Positions 41,801 through 54,100 of a DNA stretch of 64,000 nucleotides are shown piece by piece (positions within the stretch are counted from its first letter, which is position 1; every line of letters begins with the position of its first letter). Position numbers and translations under genes: made by a program. The stretch comes from Corella eumyota (Eukaryota; Chordata; Ascidiacea; Phlebobranchia; Corellidae). The stretch spans positions 16,120,001-16,184,000 of the forward strand of contig OY720098.1 of assembly GCA_963082875.1 (NCBI GenBank). The letters are read 5' to 3'. The notes under the pieces were generated by a model. That model made no database searches. It worked only from the letters and a program-made list of their open reading frames with translations, and was not told where the DNA came from.

Positions 41801-41946
41801 TTTAGACTAAAATTTTATCGTATATTATGACATAGTCGATAGTCACCAAACCGATAAAAAACAAGTTTATACCCATTACAAAGTTTAGTTAATGCCTTTA
41901 AAGATGTACTTATTACTTACAGTTTGTTGGTCGCTGTTTTAATCAT
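38885..41946 (-). CDS. EIF3G: EIF3G, translation initiation factor 3 subunit G
   Basis: EIF3G is an RNA-binding subunit of eIF3, acting in scanning and termination/reinitiation on the 40S ribosome. Eight exons join in phase into 296 residues (human 320): 38885..38912, 39260..39366, 39428..39561, 39940..40083, 40345..40477, 40740..40871, 41083..41269, 41921..41946. The N-terminus has SWADQVEEE and VTEYKI typical of the family. The C-terminal RRM is strongly conserved: [20 protein letters not shown] with RNP1 KGFAFINF, ending in [16 protein letters not shown]. The linker has GKYVPPSMR. The CCHC zinc finger that normally lies between the N-terminal part and this linker is not present; that space holds [15 protein letters not shown] and a Phe/Lys-rich stretch. 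The 26-bp first exon (MIKTATNK) is inferred from phase and donor, so the start is less certain. Confidence 0.95.
39076..39109. repeat. 34-bp direct repeat, copy 2
   Basis: Exact copy of 38538-38571, here in the last intron of EIF3G. The flanks do not match, so it is not part of a longer duplication. Confidence 0.85.
41309..41577. mobile_element. MITE with 8-bp target duplication in EIF3G intron 1
   Basis: The 269-bp element has terminal inverted repeats beginning GGATCTCTATTAGTTTC, followed on both ends by CACGCCC. It is flanked by perfect 8-bp copies of AAAAATAA (41301-41308 and 41578-41585). It has no coding capacity. The 8-bp duplication suggests a hAT-type or similar transposase. Its left end lies only about 40 bp upstream of the EIF3G exon 2 acceptor. 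Its interior shares GGGTTTAATTTATGCAA with the inverted repeat at 27491. Confidence 0.8.
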
Positions 41947-42537
41947 TTTGTTGCTTATTTTTAAAACAATGTAACAAATATCACGTGCAACGTAAATTTT
42001 ATGAGAAAATATTTCACAAAAAGCACACGCGATTTTAATAAGAGTTGTAACATAAACGTGGCAATGTGACTTACCACAGCGCTTTAAAATATACTAATAC
42101 GATCTATGTAGACCTTTAAGCATTATTAAACCAAGTTAATTGAATTCTATGCTATACACTTTTATAAATGTATAGCATAACTCACTACCATTTTTTTTAC
42201 AAATACCTATTTATTAGATAGAATCAGTTGCACAAAACTTGCATTACACTGACCAGAGGGAATCTTTAATAGAAAATTGTTTTCTGAAATGCTTTTGTAC
42301 AAATTTAAATTCAATTCCTAACCTTCATATATCATAAATATCTTAAAACAAATTTGGTATAGGAATTTATTAAAAGGTATTATATAGAAGACACAGAATA
42401 AAAATCAATCAACAAACTGAAAAATAATGTACCTTCAATGGGATACAAAAGAGCACTTTTAAACAAATAAAACAAAACAATTTAATTTGATTTTGAGATA
42501 AAATTTGCACAAAAAAATAAAAGAAACTTTTATGACG
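41947..42537. other. Intergenic between EIF3G start and DOLPP1 stop
   Basis: AT-rich, no gene or repeat recognised. It should contain the EIF3G promoter. A CACGTG-like TCACGTGC occurs near 41980. Confidence 0.5.
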
Positions 42538-44579
42538 TTATTGAAGCTTACTGGACGACATTTTTCGTGATCTAGATCTGAAAAAAATATTTTTTCAAAT
42601 AAATTTTTTTTAAGGTACTAAAATATCGTGTTTAAAATTCCATAACTATAAATTTTTTAAAATTATCATCATTATATTATTTACGATAGTTTTTAAATTG
42701 TTCTGTCCACAAAAAATACACAAAAATACCTTGATTCTTGTCGAGAAGTTGCATATTCAAAATACATAATGTTAGGAATTAAAGTTGAATCTCTGACCAT
42801 TAAAATCTCACTTGCCTTCCAACTTGTTATTATTGAATAAAATTGTGCAAGTACCAACTGAATACAAAATATATTAACAAAAAATACAAATTCTTGCTAA
42901 AATTAAAATTAAAAAAAACAACCTATAATTATTAAGTATTCTACAACTAGATAAAAAAATAAAACTTACATGATTAAAAGCAAACCAGAGTGACCCTGTG
43001 AATGTACCAATAACAGCGCCCCAAAATATCTGTCCCCAGGTATGATACAACAAATAAACACGACTATATGAAACAAGTAGAGCAGCAATTGCACTTAAAA
43101 CACACATACCATGACGCCAAACCACATCTGAGGTACTACTGTTGCTTTGTAACCTAAATAGTTGTCAAGTATTTATTGATTTTTTTTCTTATGTAACACT
43201 AACTTAGATATAGTTTTAAAACTTGACTGTTTAACAATTAACATACTAATTTTAGATGATCGCATTTCTAAAAAAAAGCATGTTACAAATTACAAAAAAA
43301 AATAAATTGTTGAAAATTATCTAAAAATTATATATTATCAAAACGTATTCAAACACTATTTTTTTAAATATATATAAATTAATAAGTTACAAAAAGGATT
43401 TATTTATGTACCTGATTGAAATAAAGAATATAAGATATATTACAAAGAACCAAGCAAATTGAGAATGTGAAGAAGGCCAACCATAGGCAACATGTAAAGA
43501 AGTATGTCCACCATTAGGTCTATCTTCTTTTACAATATGTTTAATCACAAAGTTAATAAGTTCGTTTAAAACCAAACCACAGAAAAAGAAAATCTAAAAA
43601 AAAAAATTTCTAAATATAAAGCACCCTGGTCCTAGCACATTATTTATTATATAATATTAATTTATCTTTGTTGTGCAAAGGTCAACTTCAAGACATAAAA
43701 ATGGAGTAACATCAGTTACCCTGTTCCAGTCTTCAGTTGGCTTGGAATATTATAGTTTATAATTGCTGATAATTAAACTGCTAACTAGGTTTTGAAACGG
43801 CAAATGGTCATCTGTTCATACAGTTAAAAAAGCACCTTAAATAAGGACACTACAGTATAAAAGCTGGTACTTAAATATACAAGATTTAATGGATTTAGAA
43901 TTGTATAGGGTTCGATTCTTTTAATCCATTTCACCAAGTTTCCAGTCTGGAAACTAGGGGAGTTTTTGAAAAGATCTCGTGCAGGCAAGCGCAAAAAATG
44001 CGTGGCCGCGCGTGCACGCGTACCAAAATTTACAGTCTAGGCATGCACGCGCGATATATGTTAGCGTGTTTTAGGCGTATGTACTGCACGTGCATATTTT
44101 TTAAAGACACTAGGCAGGCAAAACGCTAATATCAGGGGTGCATTTTTTTAATGAAAAAAATCTCGTGCGTGCACGCTGCCCTACTTTTCAGACTGGCCAA
44201 GTTTATTGTATAATCCCATATTTAATATTGAACACAGCCATTTTTATAACACACTTAAACATAATATTGACTTACAATCAGACAGTACCTAATTTATAAA
44301 CTTAAAATACACTTACTGTATGGAGTTCTCGTCTGAAGTAAATATGAGTAGCAAAACCAACCAATATAACAAATGGAAATAAACTTATCCAGGCCAATAC
44401 AAAACCAATAAAATCACCTGCAAAATTAAAAAAAAATTATTTTAATTATAGTCAGATCTGCAGATGTTTGGTATTAAAAAGGGCATCTTATTTAGATAAT
44501 TACCCCTTTGATATTCAACATGCAAAAAAGAAATCGATTTCCAATCTATATTCGTGTCGTTTCCAAAATTTTCGTTCAT
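42538..44579 (-). CDS. DOLPP1: DOLPP1, dolichyl pyrophosphate phosphatase
   Basis: DOLPP1 removes a phosphate from dolichyl pyrophosphate on the lumenal face of the endoplasmic reticulum, recycling the carrier of N-glycosylation. Six exons join in phase into 236 residues (human 238): 42538..42577, 42730..42857, 42970..43153, 43412..43593, 44317..44417, 44504..44579. The PAP2 phosphatase motifs are present: KHIVKEDRPNGG, YGWPSSHSQF and SRVYLLYHTW. Several hydrophobic segments form the membrane bundle, including FVLAWISLFPFVILVGF. Family-specific blocks HVEYQRGD, RELHTI, LIPNIMYFEY and the C-terminal KLQ are conserved. The start MNENFGN follows ATATGCAG by five bases, which could be a UTR intron or spliced-leader acceptor. 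Confidence 0.96.
43660..43805 (-). repeat. SINE-like copy in DOLPP1 intron
   Basis: On the plus strand it begins TTTGTTGTGCAAAGGTCAAC and continues through CCCTGTTCCAGTCTTCAGTT to a TATAATTGCTGATAATTAAA segment. It matches the tail and body of the copy at 30177 in reverse. Diverged; edges approximate. Confidence 0.55.
43942..44196. mobile_element. CpG-rich hAT-type MITE with perfect 8-bp target duplication
   Basis: The 255-bp element has terminal inverted repeats CCAGTCTGRAAASTAGGG, with further imperfect pairing inward (GATCTCGTGC against its partner near 44160). It is flanked by perfect 8-bp duplications CCAAGTTT at 43934-43941 and 44197-44204. It has no open frame. The interior is unusually rich in alternating CG/CA (GCGCGTGCACGCG) for this AT-rich region. 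It sits in the DOLPP1 intron between exons 43412..43593 and 44317..44417. Confidence 0.85.
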
Positions 44580-45166
44580 CGTAACTGCATATAACTAAAA
44601 AAAATATAACTAAATTTAATTCATTTTCAAACTTTTTCTTTGTTTTTTTTAAGCAAAATTAAGTTTTAACATATCAATTTAAAAACAACAGTTACCTGCA
44701 ACTTAACTAATGTATTTATAACAGTAATTAAAGTTAGATTTGGTGTGAACTAGTTTCACATTACATTTAATGACACGAATCACACGTCTTCGCAAAACTT
44801 TTAAAAAAGTGGAAAAAAGTTTTACATGCGGATATGTAGAGTTTCCAAAGAGATTTAAATATAAACTAAAAAAATTTATAAAACTTAGTTTTCAATAAGT
44901 TAAAATATTATATTTAAAAAAAGTAATTTATTATTAAATTATTACCATCTAAACATTTATTAATAAATCTTATATATATTTTGTTAACAAAAAGGTATAT
45001 TACTATGACGCAACAAAGAAATTTTTTAACGAAAAAATAAAAAAAATTGGAAAAATTGTTGTTGTAGAGGAAGAAGCATGGAGTTAGCAGATTAATTAAT
45101 ATTAGTTGTTATTATCTATATAAGAGCAATTATATTTATTGATAGCGAAGTTCATATCATTTTAAT
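44580..45166. promoter_or_regulatory. Shared divergent promoter region of DOLPP1 and the helix-array gene
   Basis: 587 bp separate the two start codons, which point away from each other, so both promoters must lie here or in it. The DNA is AT-rich; no motif stands out. Confidence 0.5.
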
Positions 45167-48100
45167 ATGGGAAATTGTTGCACAAAGTTCAGAAGAGGTC
45201 GTCGAGTGGAGGTAAATTGAGTAAAAAGTTTAAAAAAATATTTTAAAGTAAAAAAACATATTTTTTCTTTTTTTTAATAAATGTTACGTCGTCCTTGCAG
45301 TAAGTGCGGCTTTGATACACTCAGACGAGTAGCAGAAATAATCAATTACCAACACCAGACTTAGTTATAGTTATTAACTCGTTTAGACATCAATCACACC
45401 AGTTTAACTTTCTTTGAACTTATTATTGTTAGCCCTTCATATGACGCAACAATAGGACAACACAATTCTTATAACGAAAAACGGTGCACACAGATCGGTG
45501 AAAAATACGGTTTCTAAAACAAAGAAACATATATAAGCTACTAATAATACAAAATACCCTACACAATTATCTTAAGATAACAGTAAACATTATAAAACAC
45601 TCAAATAAACAGTATTGAAAACATTATAAAACACGTGCTTACCAAACTATTTTAAGACAAAGCCCAGTTAAACAATATATCGGTATGGTAAAATCTCGTT
45701 GGCTTGGTAATTCAGTTTATCATTTATACTTAATTTACACAAGGTACATAAAAAGAAACATAGGATTAGACTAGATTAAAACAGATAAAACTAACACGCT
45801 AAATTTATATCTTATCTCTGACAATACTTGGCTAAAGAAAGAACATAAAATCGGTCAAGCGTAAAAGTATACGACGATAAATTCACACTGGTTCAATATC
45901 TTACACTCCCCCCAAATATGTAACCCCAGAAGAACATATTTTACAAACAAACTACATATTAAGTGTCAATTTAACGCCCTTTGTTAGCGTCCAGTCGCTA
46001 ACGACTAAAGTTAAAAGTTCGATTAGTTTTCAAAACTAATTTTTTAGCATCTTTGCTACTATTGTTCAATGTCTTGTTAAACCTCCTCTAGCGAACCTGG
46101 ACTCACTTGAACCTCCTCTAGCGAACCTGGACTCACTTGAACCTCCTCTAGCGAACCTGGACCCACTTGAACCTCCTCTAGCAAACCTGGATTACCATGT
46201 TGGTCATTTTGCATCCAGTTAGGGGGTTCACCGCACAACCCTTCATCCGCCTCGACGATCAAGCACAATTTTGCAATCGGTCGCTTAACCTCATTGTTTG
46301 CAGTCTTAACGGACACTGATCGCACCACTCCAGTTGAATCAGGATAAGTTGTTGTAATCCGACCAAGTTGCCACTGGCAACGTGGGCTTAGGTTATCCAC
46401 AAGAAGAACAATATCGTTGACCATAAAGTTGCGTTTTCGCACATGCCATTTTTGACGTGAAGTTATCAATGGCAGATACTCTTTAACAAAGCGCCTCCAG
46501 AACTCATCTGCTAGATATTGAGTATTTCGCCAGCATTGCAGGGCGTAACAATCCCTTTCAGTAGTTAAAGTAGGGGGCAAACCATGGGTTGGCTTTGGCA
46601 TAAGTAAGTCATTAGGCGATAACGCCTTTGCATTTCCTTTCGTAAAGGCTAGCGGGGTCAAAGGTCGAGAGTTCACAATTGCCTCTACTTCAACAAACAG
46701 TGTGTGTAACATTTCATCAGTTTGAATTCTTTGAGTTGAAAGTGATGACAATATTTTTCTAACGGTTCTGATCATACGCTCCCAAGCTCCTCCAAAGTGG
46801 CTTGCAGCAGGGGGGTTAAACGTCCAAGTTATTTCCTGTTGCTGCAGGTAATTTTCAATTTGACGCCTGTTCCAGCCCTGAGTAGCTTCTCGAAGAATTC
46901 TTTCAGCACCCACAAAATTAGTGCCATTATCAGAAAACATTTCATTAACTGGTCCTCTTCTTCCAATAAATCTCCTTAAAGCTGAAATAAAGGAGTCAGT
47001 TGACAGACTGTGAGCTACTTCCAAGTGTATGGCACGTGTTGTCATACATGTGCTAATTTTCAATTTGACGCCTGTTCCAGCCCTGAGTAGCTTCTCGAAG
47101 AATTCTTTCAGCACCCACAAAATTAGTGCCATTATCAGAAAACATTTCATTAACTCGTCCTCTTCTTCCAATAAATCTCCTTAAAGCTGAAATAAAGGAG
47201 TCAGTTGACAGACTGTGAGCTACTTCCAAGTGTATGGCACGTGTTGTCATACATGTGAAAAGACAACCATACCTCTTTACTTGACTTCGGCCTTGCTTAA
47301 TAAGTAGCGGCCCAAAGTAGTCCACTCCAGTGTAACTAAAAGGTGGCTCATTAACCTGCAAACGAGCCTTTGGCAAATCTGACATCATTTGCTTTCCATT
47401 ACTAGAGCTTCGGCGACGACAGGGCAGGCATCGATTAATGACAGTTCGAATAACAGAGCTTCCCTTTTCGATCCAATAAAAACTTCGAATTGAATTCCAT
47501 GTATAATTTAGTCCAGAGTGGCCTGATTTGCGATGATGCCAATCAATTAACAACTTTGTTAAATGTGAATCATGTGGTAAAATGGCCGGATGTTTCAAGT
47601 TAAAGTCAATCGTTGCTCTAGTTAGTCTTCCACCAACTCTAAGCATGCCATTCATCAACACAGGACTTAAATTGTAGACTGATTTCGAACACATATTTCT
47701 TTTCAGCTTTAAATTTTTCTGAGACAACATTTTCATCAAAACAGGAAAATTCGTTCGTTGGGTATACTTCACCAATTCAATTTCCGCTTGGCACAACTCA
47801 GATCTATTTAAACTGCTGGATATTAAAACTTTATCCAAACTGGCCTCTCTTTTATTAGCCAGAAAACATTTGAATTTCAAAATCCATGCAGTGGCCCTTT
47901 TTAACCGGTTGAAACATGAAAAATATGAAATAAAATAATCCGTTGGCGTTATTTCCATGGTAAGGGTTGACATTACCCTGACAGGAAACTTTCTCTCAAA
48001 TAGTGGAAAATCATCAGGCAATTTGGGTAGTTTATCCAGTTGTGGTGGCCAGCATTCTGGTGGTTCTGCTAAGAAATCTGGACCAGACAACCATACCTCC

Positions 48101-51100
48101 AGATTCCAGAAATTCACTTGCGGTAATAACACGTGTTGCATCATCAGCTGGGTTTAACTTTGTAGGAACATATCTCCAACTTGAAATGTTACTTGACCTT
48201 TCAATTTCAGCAAGTCGATTTGCCACAAACACTGGAAACCTTTTATGATCGTTATATATACTTTGTAAGACCGCTGTTGAATCCGACCAAAACACTGATG
48301 AACAATTGGCTAACTTCAACTCTTCTTTGACCAGGATATCTAATCGAACAGCAGTAACTGCAGCAAGAAGTTCTAGGCGGGGTATGGTGGTGCTAGACTG
48401 TGGAGCAATATGGGACTTCCCCATCACAAACGAACAATGCACATTATTGAATTTATCAATGGCTCTTAGATAACACACAGCTCCATAAGCTTGCATTGAA
48501 GCATCAGCAAAATGATGTAGTTGATATTCAGTGATCCTTTAAAACTGCGAGGAAGCGAAATCGCCCTTAACTTTGGAAGCCCTTGTAACCACTCTTCCCA
48601 TCTTCTAGAGTCACTTTCAGAAATATTTTCATCCCAAGTTAGATCCTGAGAACACAGATCTCTCATTATCAATCTTGCTTCAAGTGTAACTGGAGTTACA
48701 AATCCTAATGGGTCAAACAGTGAGTTTACTGTGGAAAGTAGTCCTCGTCTCGTGTAGGGATTTTTCTTCAATGACACTTTGAACTGAAACTCATCCTTGG
48801 ACACATCCCAGTAGACTCCGAGTACCCGATCACCAACACAATCATCTAAACTCATGGAAGTTACAGTCTTTGACCTTTGCTCTTCAGGAACAGATTTTAG
48901 CACATCCTCATTATTCGATAGCCATTTCGTCAAGTTGAAACCACCTTTTGACAACATATCACGAAGTTCTTTAATTAATTGAATTCCTTCTGTAACACTT
49001 GACACCGAAGTGAGACAGTCATCAACATAAAAAATCCTTCGCACGACGTCGACTGTCTTTTGAGAATAACCAGATCCAAAGCTGCTTGCAACTTGCTTGA
49101 GGCAAAATGATGCACAACTTGGTGATGAACGTGCACCGAACAGATGAACCGTCATTCTATGTGGAATTGCCTTCTTTGTCATATCACCTTCAGACCACCA
49201 TAAAAACCTTAACGCGTCACGATCCCCAGGCTCTACTTTCACTTGATGAAACATTGCTTCTACGTCTGCAACCAAGGCAATCGGGCCCTTTCTAAATCGA
49301 GTCAGCACTGCAACCAGACTGTTCATCAGATCAGGACCTTTCATGAGTGTTTCGTTAAGTGACATGTTGCAATATTTTGCGGCACAATCATACACAATGC
49401 GTAGCTTGTCTGGCTTGTGTATGTTGATAACAGGGTGATGAGGTATATACCATGTTAAAGTACTGGTTTCAAGTTCTTTTGCAGGCACCTCTTCCGCATA
49501 GCCCTTCTTGATATATGTGGACATTACCTCCAAATACCTTTGGTGTAAATTTGTATCTCGAACCAGTCGCCTTTTCAGACTCTCGAGACGACGCTCGGCC
49601 ATTTTAAGGTTGTCAGGCAGACTTATTTCCTGATGTTTCCAAAGCAACGGGATCTGAAAATGGCCGTCTACTAGCTTGACCGACTGCTTCATTTGCTTGA
49701 AGGCAATTCTATCTTCCCTAGAATTTGCAACTTCTAGTTCATTGGCCATTACATAACGATCTGGAGGTTTTAGCAGCTCACACTTCTCAATTTCCTGGAC
49801 ACTAACCTGAGACACCACAGCTTCCCTGTCCAGTGGCTTCCTGGCAAACAACGTCGGACCAAACAGGGACCAACCAAGGGTTGTTCTCACTGCGTCGGGA
49901 CAACCAGATGGACCCAAGCGAGTCTCTTTAACTCTAAAGGCTTCTGTGACATTGGCTCCAATAAGCAGAGTAACAGTACCTCCAATTACTTCAGGTAATT
50001 CAATATCTTGTAGGTATTTGTGCATCTTAAGCGTTCTCTTTGTCGGCTTAACGTTTGGCTTAATGGGTATTTCTTCAATCGACAGTACTTCTGGTAGATT
50101 TATGTTGACTTCTTCATCAATTAAAGAACCGACAGATAGACGAACTGAAGTACTTAGACATTCCTTTGCTTGATCAGTCATGGTTTTAAGCTTTAAACGT
50201 TTCTGAGATCCAGTAGCACCTAAACTTTCAATCAGTTTATGCTCACAAAAGGAATCAGAAGAACCCTGGTCCAAAAAGGCATATGTTTTGACCACTTTGT
50301 CTTGATAGCGCACCTTTACTGGAATTACATTGAAGTAGACACCATTCCCAGCAATTTCATTTGCTCTAATCGTAGAACATAATATCTCCTTTTGTCGTGA
50401 TGTTGATTCGGCACTAACTTGTAATTTATGCAGCAAAGTGTGATGATTATTTGCAGCACAATCTTTAACTTCACACACTGCTTTGATTTCACAGTTACCA
50501 ATGTGATGTCCATGACACAAACAGCGAAAGCAAAGTGACTTCATCCTAACAAGATTTATTTTATCTCGGTATGACATTCCTTTAAATTCTGAACAGTTAG
50601 AAAGGGAATGAAATTTCTTACAACAGACACAAGCAGGATTCTGGGATAATTTGATTTCCTTGGGTATCGCTTCTGCAGACATAGCATTGCAAGCGGATAA
50701 CCTTTGACGCCTTGTGTTGTTACCAGTGCTTCTTAAGCTGCTTTGACCATAAACAGCTTTTCCATACAGAGAATTAGCTATTTCAGACTGTCTGGTGACA
50801 AACCTAACCAGATCAATGAAACTAGCCTCATGCCCACTTTCTTCAACAATTCGGACAGAAAATGAAACCCATTCTTTCTTTAGACTCTCAGGTAGCTTGT
50901 CGATAATTTGAACCATTGTCCTAAACGAATTCAGACTAGCAAATTCTTTTAATTCTTTCATTGAAGTAACACATTTTTCCAACAGAATGGAAAACGACAT
51001 TAAACCATCGGGGTCGTTAGCCTTTACCTTAGGGCTTTCCAAAATGTACCTCTCACAACAATTTGCTATAACATGAGGTTGCCCAAAGTCATACTCTAAC

Positions 51101-54100
51101 CTATTTAGAGCTAAGACATATCCGGATCCATCTCTTCCAGTATAATGTTCAATAGTCTGACACACCTTTTCTGAACAATGTTGAATCAAAAACAACAGAC
51201 GCAGCTCGTCTGTCTAACATGAGGATTATCTGCAATGTGCATTTTGAACGAACTCATAAAGGAAGTGTACTTCATTGGGTCTCCATCAAATTTTTTAATC
51301 ACCGGATTTGGTAATATTCTCTTAACTTCTGTGTTATTGCGAGCTGAAACGGTCATTCGAGGTTTCGCTGGGGCAGAATAAACTTCCTCAGGGTAAGGAC
51401 AGTAGTGGGGTTTGGAATGTGGAATTGGTGGCGACCTTGAAAAGTATGGGGTTTCTTTGGGTAATTGGGGCTTGAAATCTCCATAATTTGATTGTTGTAC
51501 TTGAATTATTGGTTTGAGAGGTTTCCTTTCTATCAAAGGGGAAAAATCTTTCCTATGCGAAATAGGTTGCGAAGTGGCTTGATTTTGTATTGATTGCTTG
51601 ACGGATTGTTCCTTATTTGTGGGAATTGAAACATTTTTGGAAGTATTCGGACTTGGTTGGGGTAAAACTGAATCAATCTTAATCGTTGCTGGCAATCTTG
51701 CATCTGTATACTGGCTTGAAAACACGCTTTCATTCTCAGATACATTGTCATCCCATGCATCAGACTCCGCTTGAGCAAACTCTACTTTGCGATCAGCTTC
51801 TCTCATTTCAGAGGCAGCCTTTTGCTCAGCCTCTGCTTGTTGCTCCAACATTCTTTCTTGAGCATGCTGTTTGGCTAACAATGCCAACTTAAGTTTCACC
51901 TTTGACTGGCGGCGCAAACTTTTACATGAACTAGAACTTGACGACCGAGAACAAATACTTGGTGGTCTATTTAAATGTTCCAGATGAAACAATTCTTCGG
52001 GCGACAAACTACTGTTTTTCTCAGCACCAATATAATCTGCCAGCCATCGAGTAACCTTAACATCAAACTCAGCCTTTACCCGTTTACAATCCTTTTTCTT
52101 AGACACAGTTTCTGGCATTGATTGGCTTGAGGTCATTGAATCACAAAGGCTCATCACTTTGTAGAATTCAGCGTCAACTTCCTTCAACAACTCCCTAAAC
52201 TTAAGCTCATTGCCAGGTTTTGCCATAAACTGTTCTGCTCGGTTGTATTTGTCTTGTAGTGAGCCCAATAGCTCTACAACAGCATCTTTTGATTCCATAT
52301 TTAGTCAGTAGTCTGAAACGTGCTCAACGGCACTAAAATTAAACTCTATAGTTTAAAATAGTTTGAAACGATGTTACGTCGTCCTTGCAGTAAGTGCGGC
52401 TTTGATACACTCAGACGAGTAGCAGAAATAATCAATTACCAACACCAGACTTAGTTATAGTTATTAACTCGTTTAGACATCAATCACACCAGTTTAACTT
52501 TCTTTGAACTTATTATTGTTAGCCCTTCATATGACGCAACAATAGGACAACACAATTTCAACACAATTCTTATAACGAAAAACGGTGCACACAGATCGGT
52601 GAAAAATACGGTTTCTAAAACAAAGAAACATATATAAGCTACTAATAATACAAAATACCCTACACAATTATCTTAAGATAACAGTAAACATTATAAAACA
52701 CTCAAATAAACAGTATTGAAAACATTATAAAACACGTGCTTACCAAACTATTTTAAGACAAAGCCCAGTTAAACAATATATCGGTATGGTAAAATCTCGT
52801 TGGCTTGGTAATTCAGTTTATCATTTATACTTAATTTACACAAGGTACATAAAAAGAAACATAGGATTAGACTAGATTAAAACAGATAAAACTAACACGC
52901 TAAATTTATATCTTATCTCTGACAATACTTGGCTAAAGAAAGAACATAAAATCGGTCAAGCGTAAAAGTATACGACGATAAATTCACACTGGTTCAATAT
53001 CTTACAATAAAGTTTTTTGTTTATATACCTACTGTTAGGATGTTTGTATGCAAAATATTTAATCGAATACTAGTATTTTTTCATTTAAACAGTTTAAATT
53101 AAACAACTTTGTTACGTTTTTGTGAATATTAGAAAGACGTTGGTGTTAAACGTTTGAAGAACTTTAGTTCTCAAACCGAGAAAATTATTCCGAAACCGCT
53201 TAGGTTGTCGATGGTAAGTTTAAATATATTCAACAGCATAGTAAATAAAAGTTTTAAAAAAATTAATAAACAATGTGTAAATACCTTCGTTTCTATAACT
53301 AAACATTACTAATTACAACTTCAACTACAAGGAACCGGTTGGCGGTTCAACTAAACGGGTGAAAAGACGAGGGTTATTCACGTGTTTTACCAAGAAAAGA
53401 TCATTGAATAGAGTGGCAGTAGAGGTTTTTGAAGTCAAGGAAAGCTCAGTAAGCGTAGAGGTATGATATTGTTATGTGTTTAAACCATGTAGGCCTACTG
53501 CTATTTTTTTTTGAAGTTTCTTAGACACACCCACGATACACGTTCAAATGGTTCGACTAAATCCAATATACGACTTTGGTTTATTATGCCAAAGTTATCA
53601 AAAACATAATTTTTAAAGACTTTGTTGTAAAATAGTTAGCAGTTTACTGAAAAATAAACCAATTGGTCAATAAAAAAATTACTTTAGATGCAGGAAATGC
53701 AGCACGAGGCTAGTGCTAAAAATTTCTTGAACTTCGTGATGGAAGAATCCGAAAAACAATTTGTTGAGGATTGGAATGAATTTGAGAAATTAGAGGTAAC
53801 AATACGACTTTTAAATTTGTCGCAAATACAGTAGCTTGCTCAAGATTTTATGTTGTTTTCTGTGAATAGACCTAAAAATACTTTTGTTTGTAGCTTTAAA
53901 TGCCTTAAAATCAATGACTAAATAGCTTGCGATGCAATTAAAACATTTATATTTTTAATAACAATGTAAAAAAGTTGCAAATACAGTACTAGTGACTTTT
54001 CATTTAGGAGGAGCATATGAAAAGAAAGGAAGTTGTTACCCAATTCAATCTTGTCCTAGTTGAGGTAGGCTAACAATCTACATGTTGTTTTTATTCACTG

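Larger units (their letters stand above)
45282..53006 (-). mobile_element. BEL/Pao LTR retrotransposon, young, nearly whole
   Basis: A 7.7-kb element in the antisense direction within intron 1 of the helix-array gene. It has two LTRs of about 630 bp starting TG and ending CA, a 5-bp target duplication, and a polypurine tract next to the left LTR (reverse complement of 45906-45915). The parts, read on the minus strand, are a gag-like region at about 51.2-52.3 kb, Cys-rich knuckles and a protease (DQGSS) at about 50.2-50.6 kb, reverse transcriptase with the YVDD motif at about 48.9-49.6 kb, RNase H at about 48.2 kb, and a BEL-type integrase at about 46.4-47.5 kb. This order and the integrase/RT style are those of BEL/Pao. 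The coding part seems interrupted in about three places, so it is probably not autonomous. The LTRs look identical apart from one short tandem duplication, so the insertion is very recent. A roughly 30-bp tandem repeat lies near its 3' end (about 46080-46190). Confidence 0.93.
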
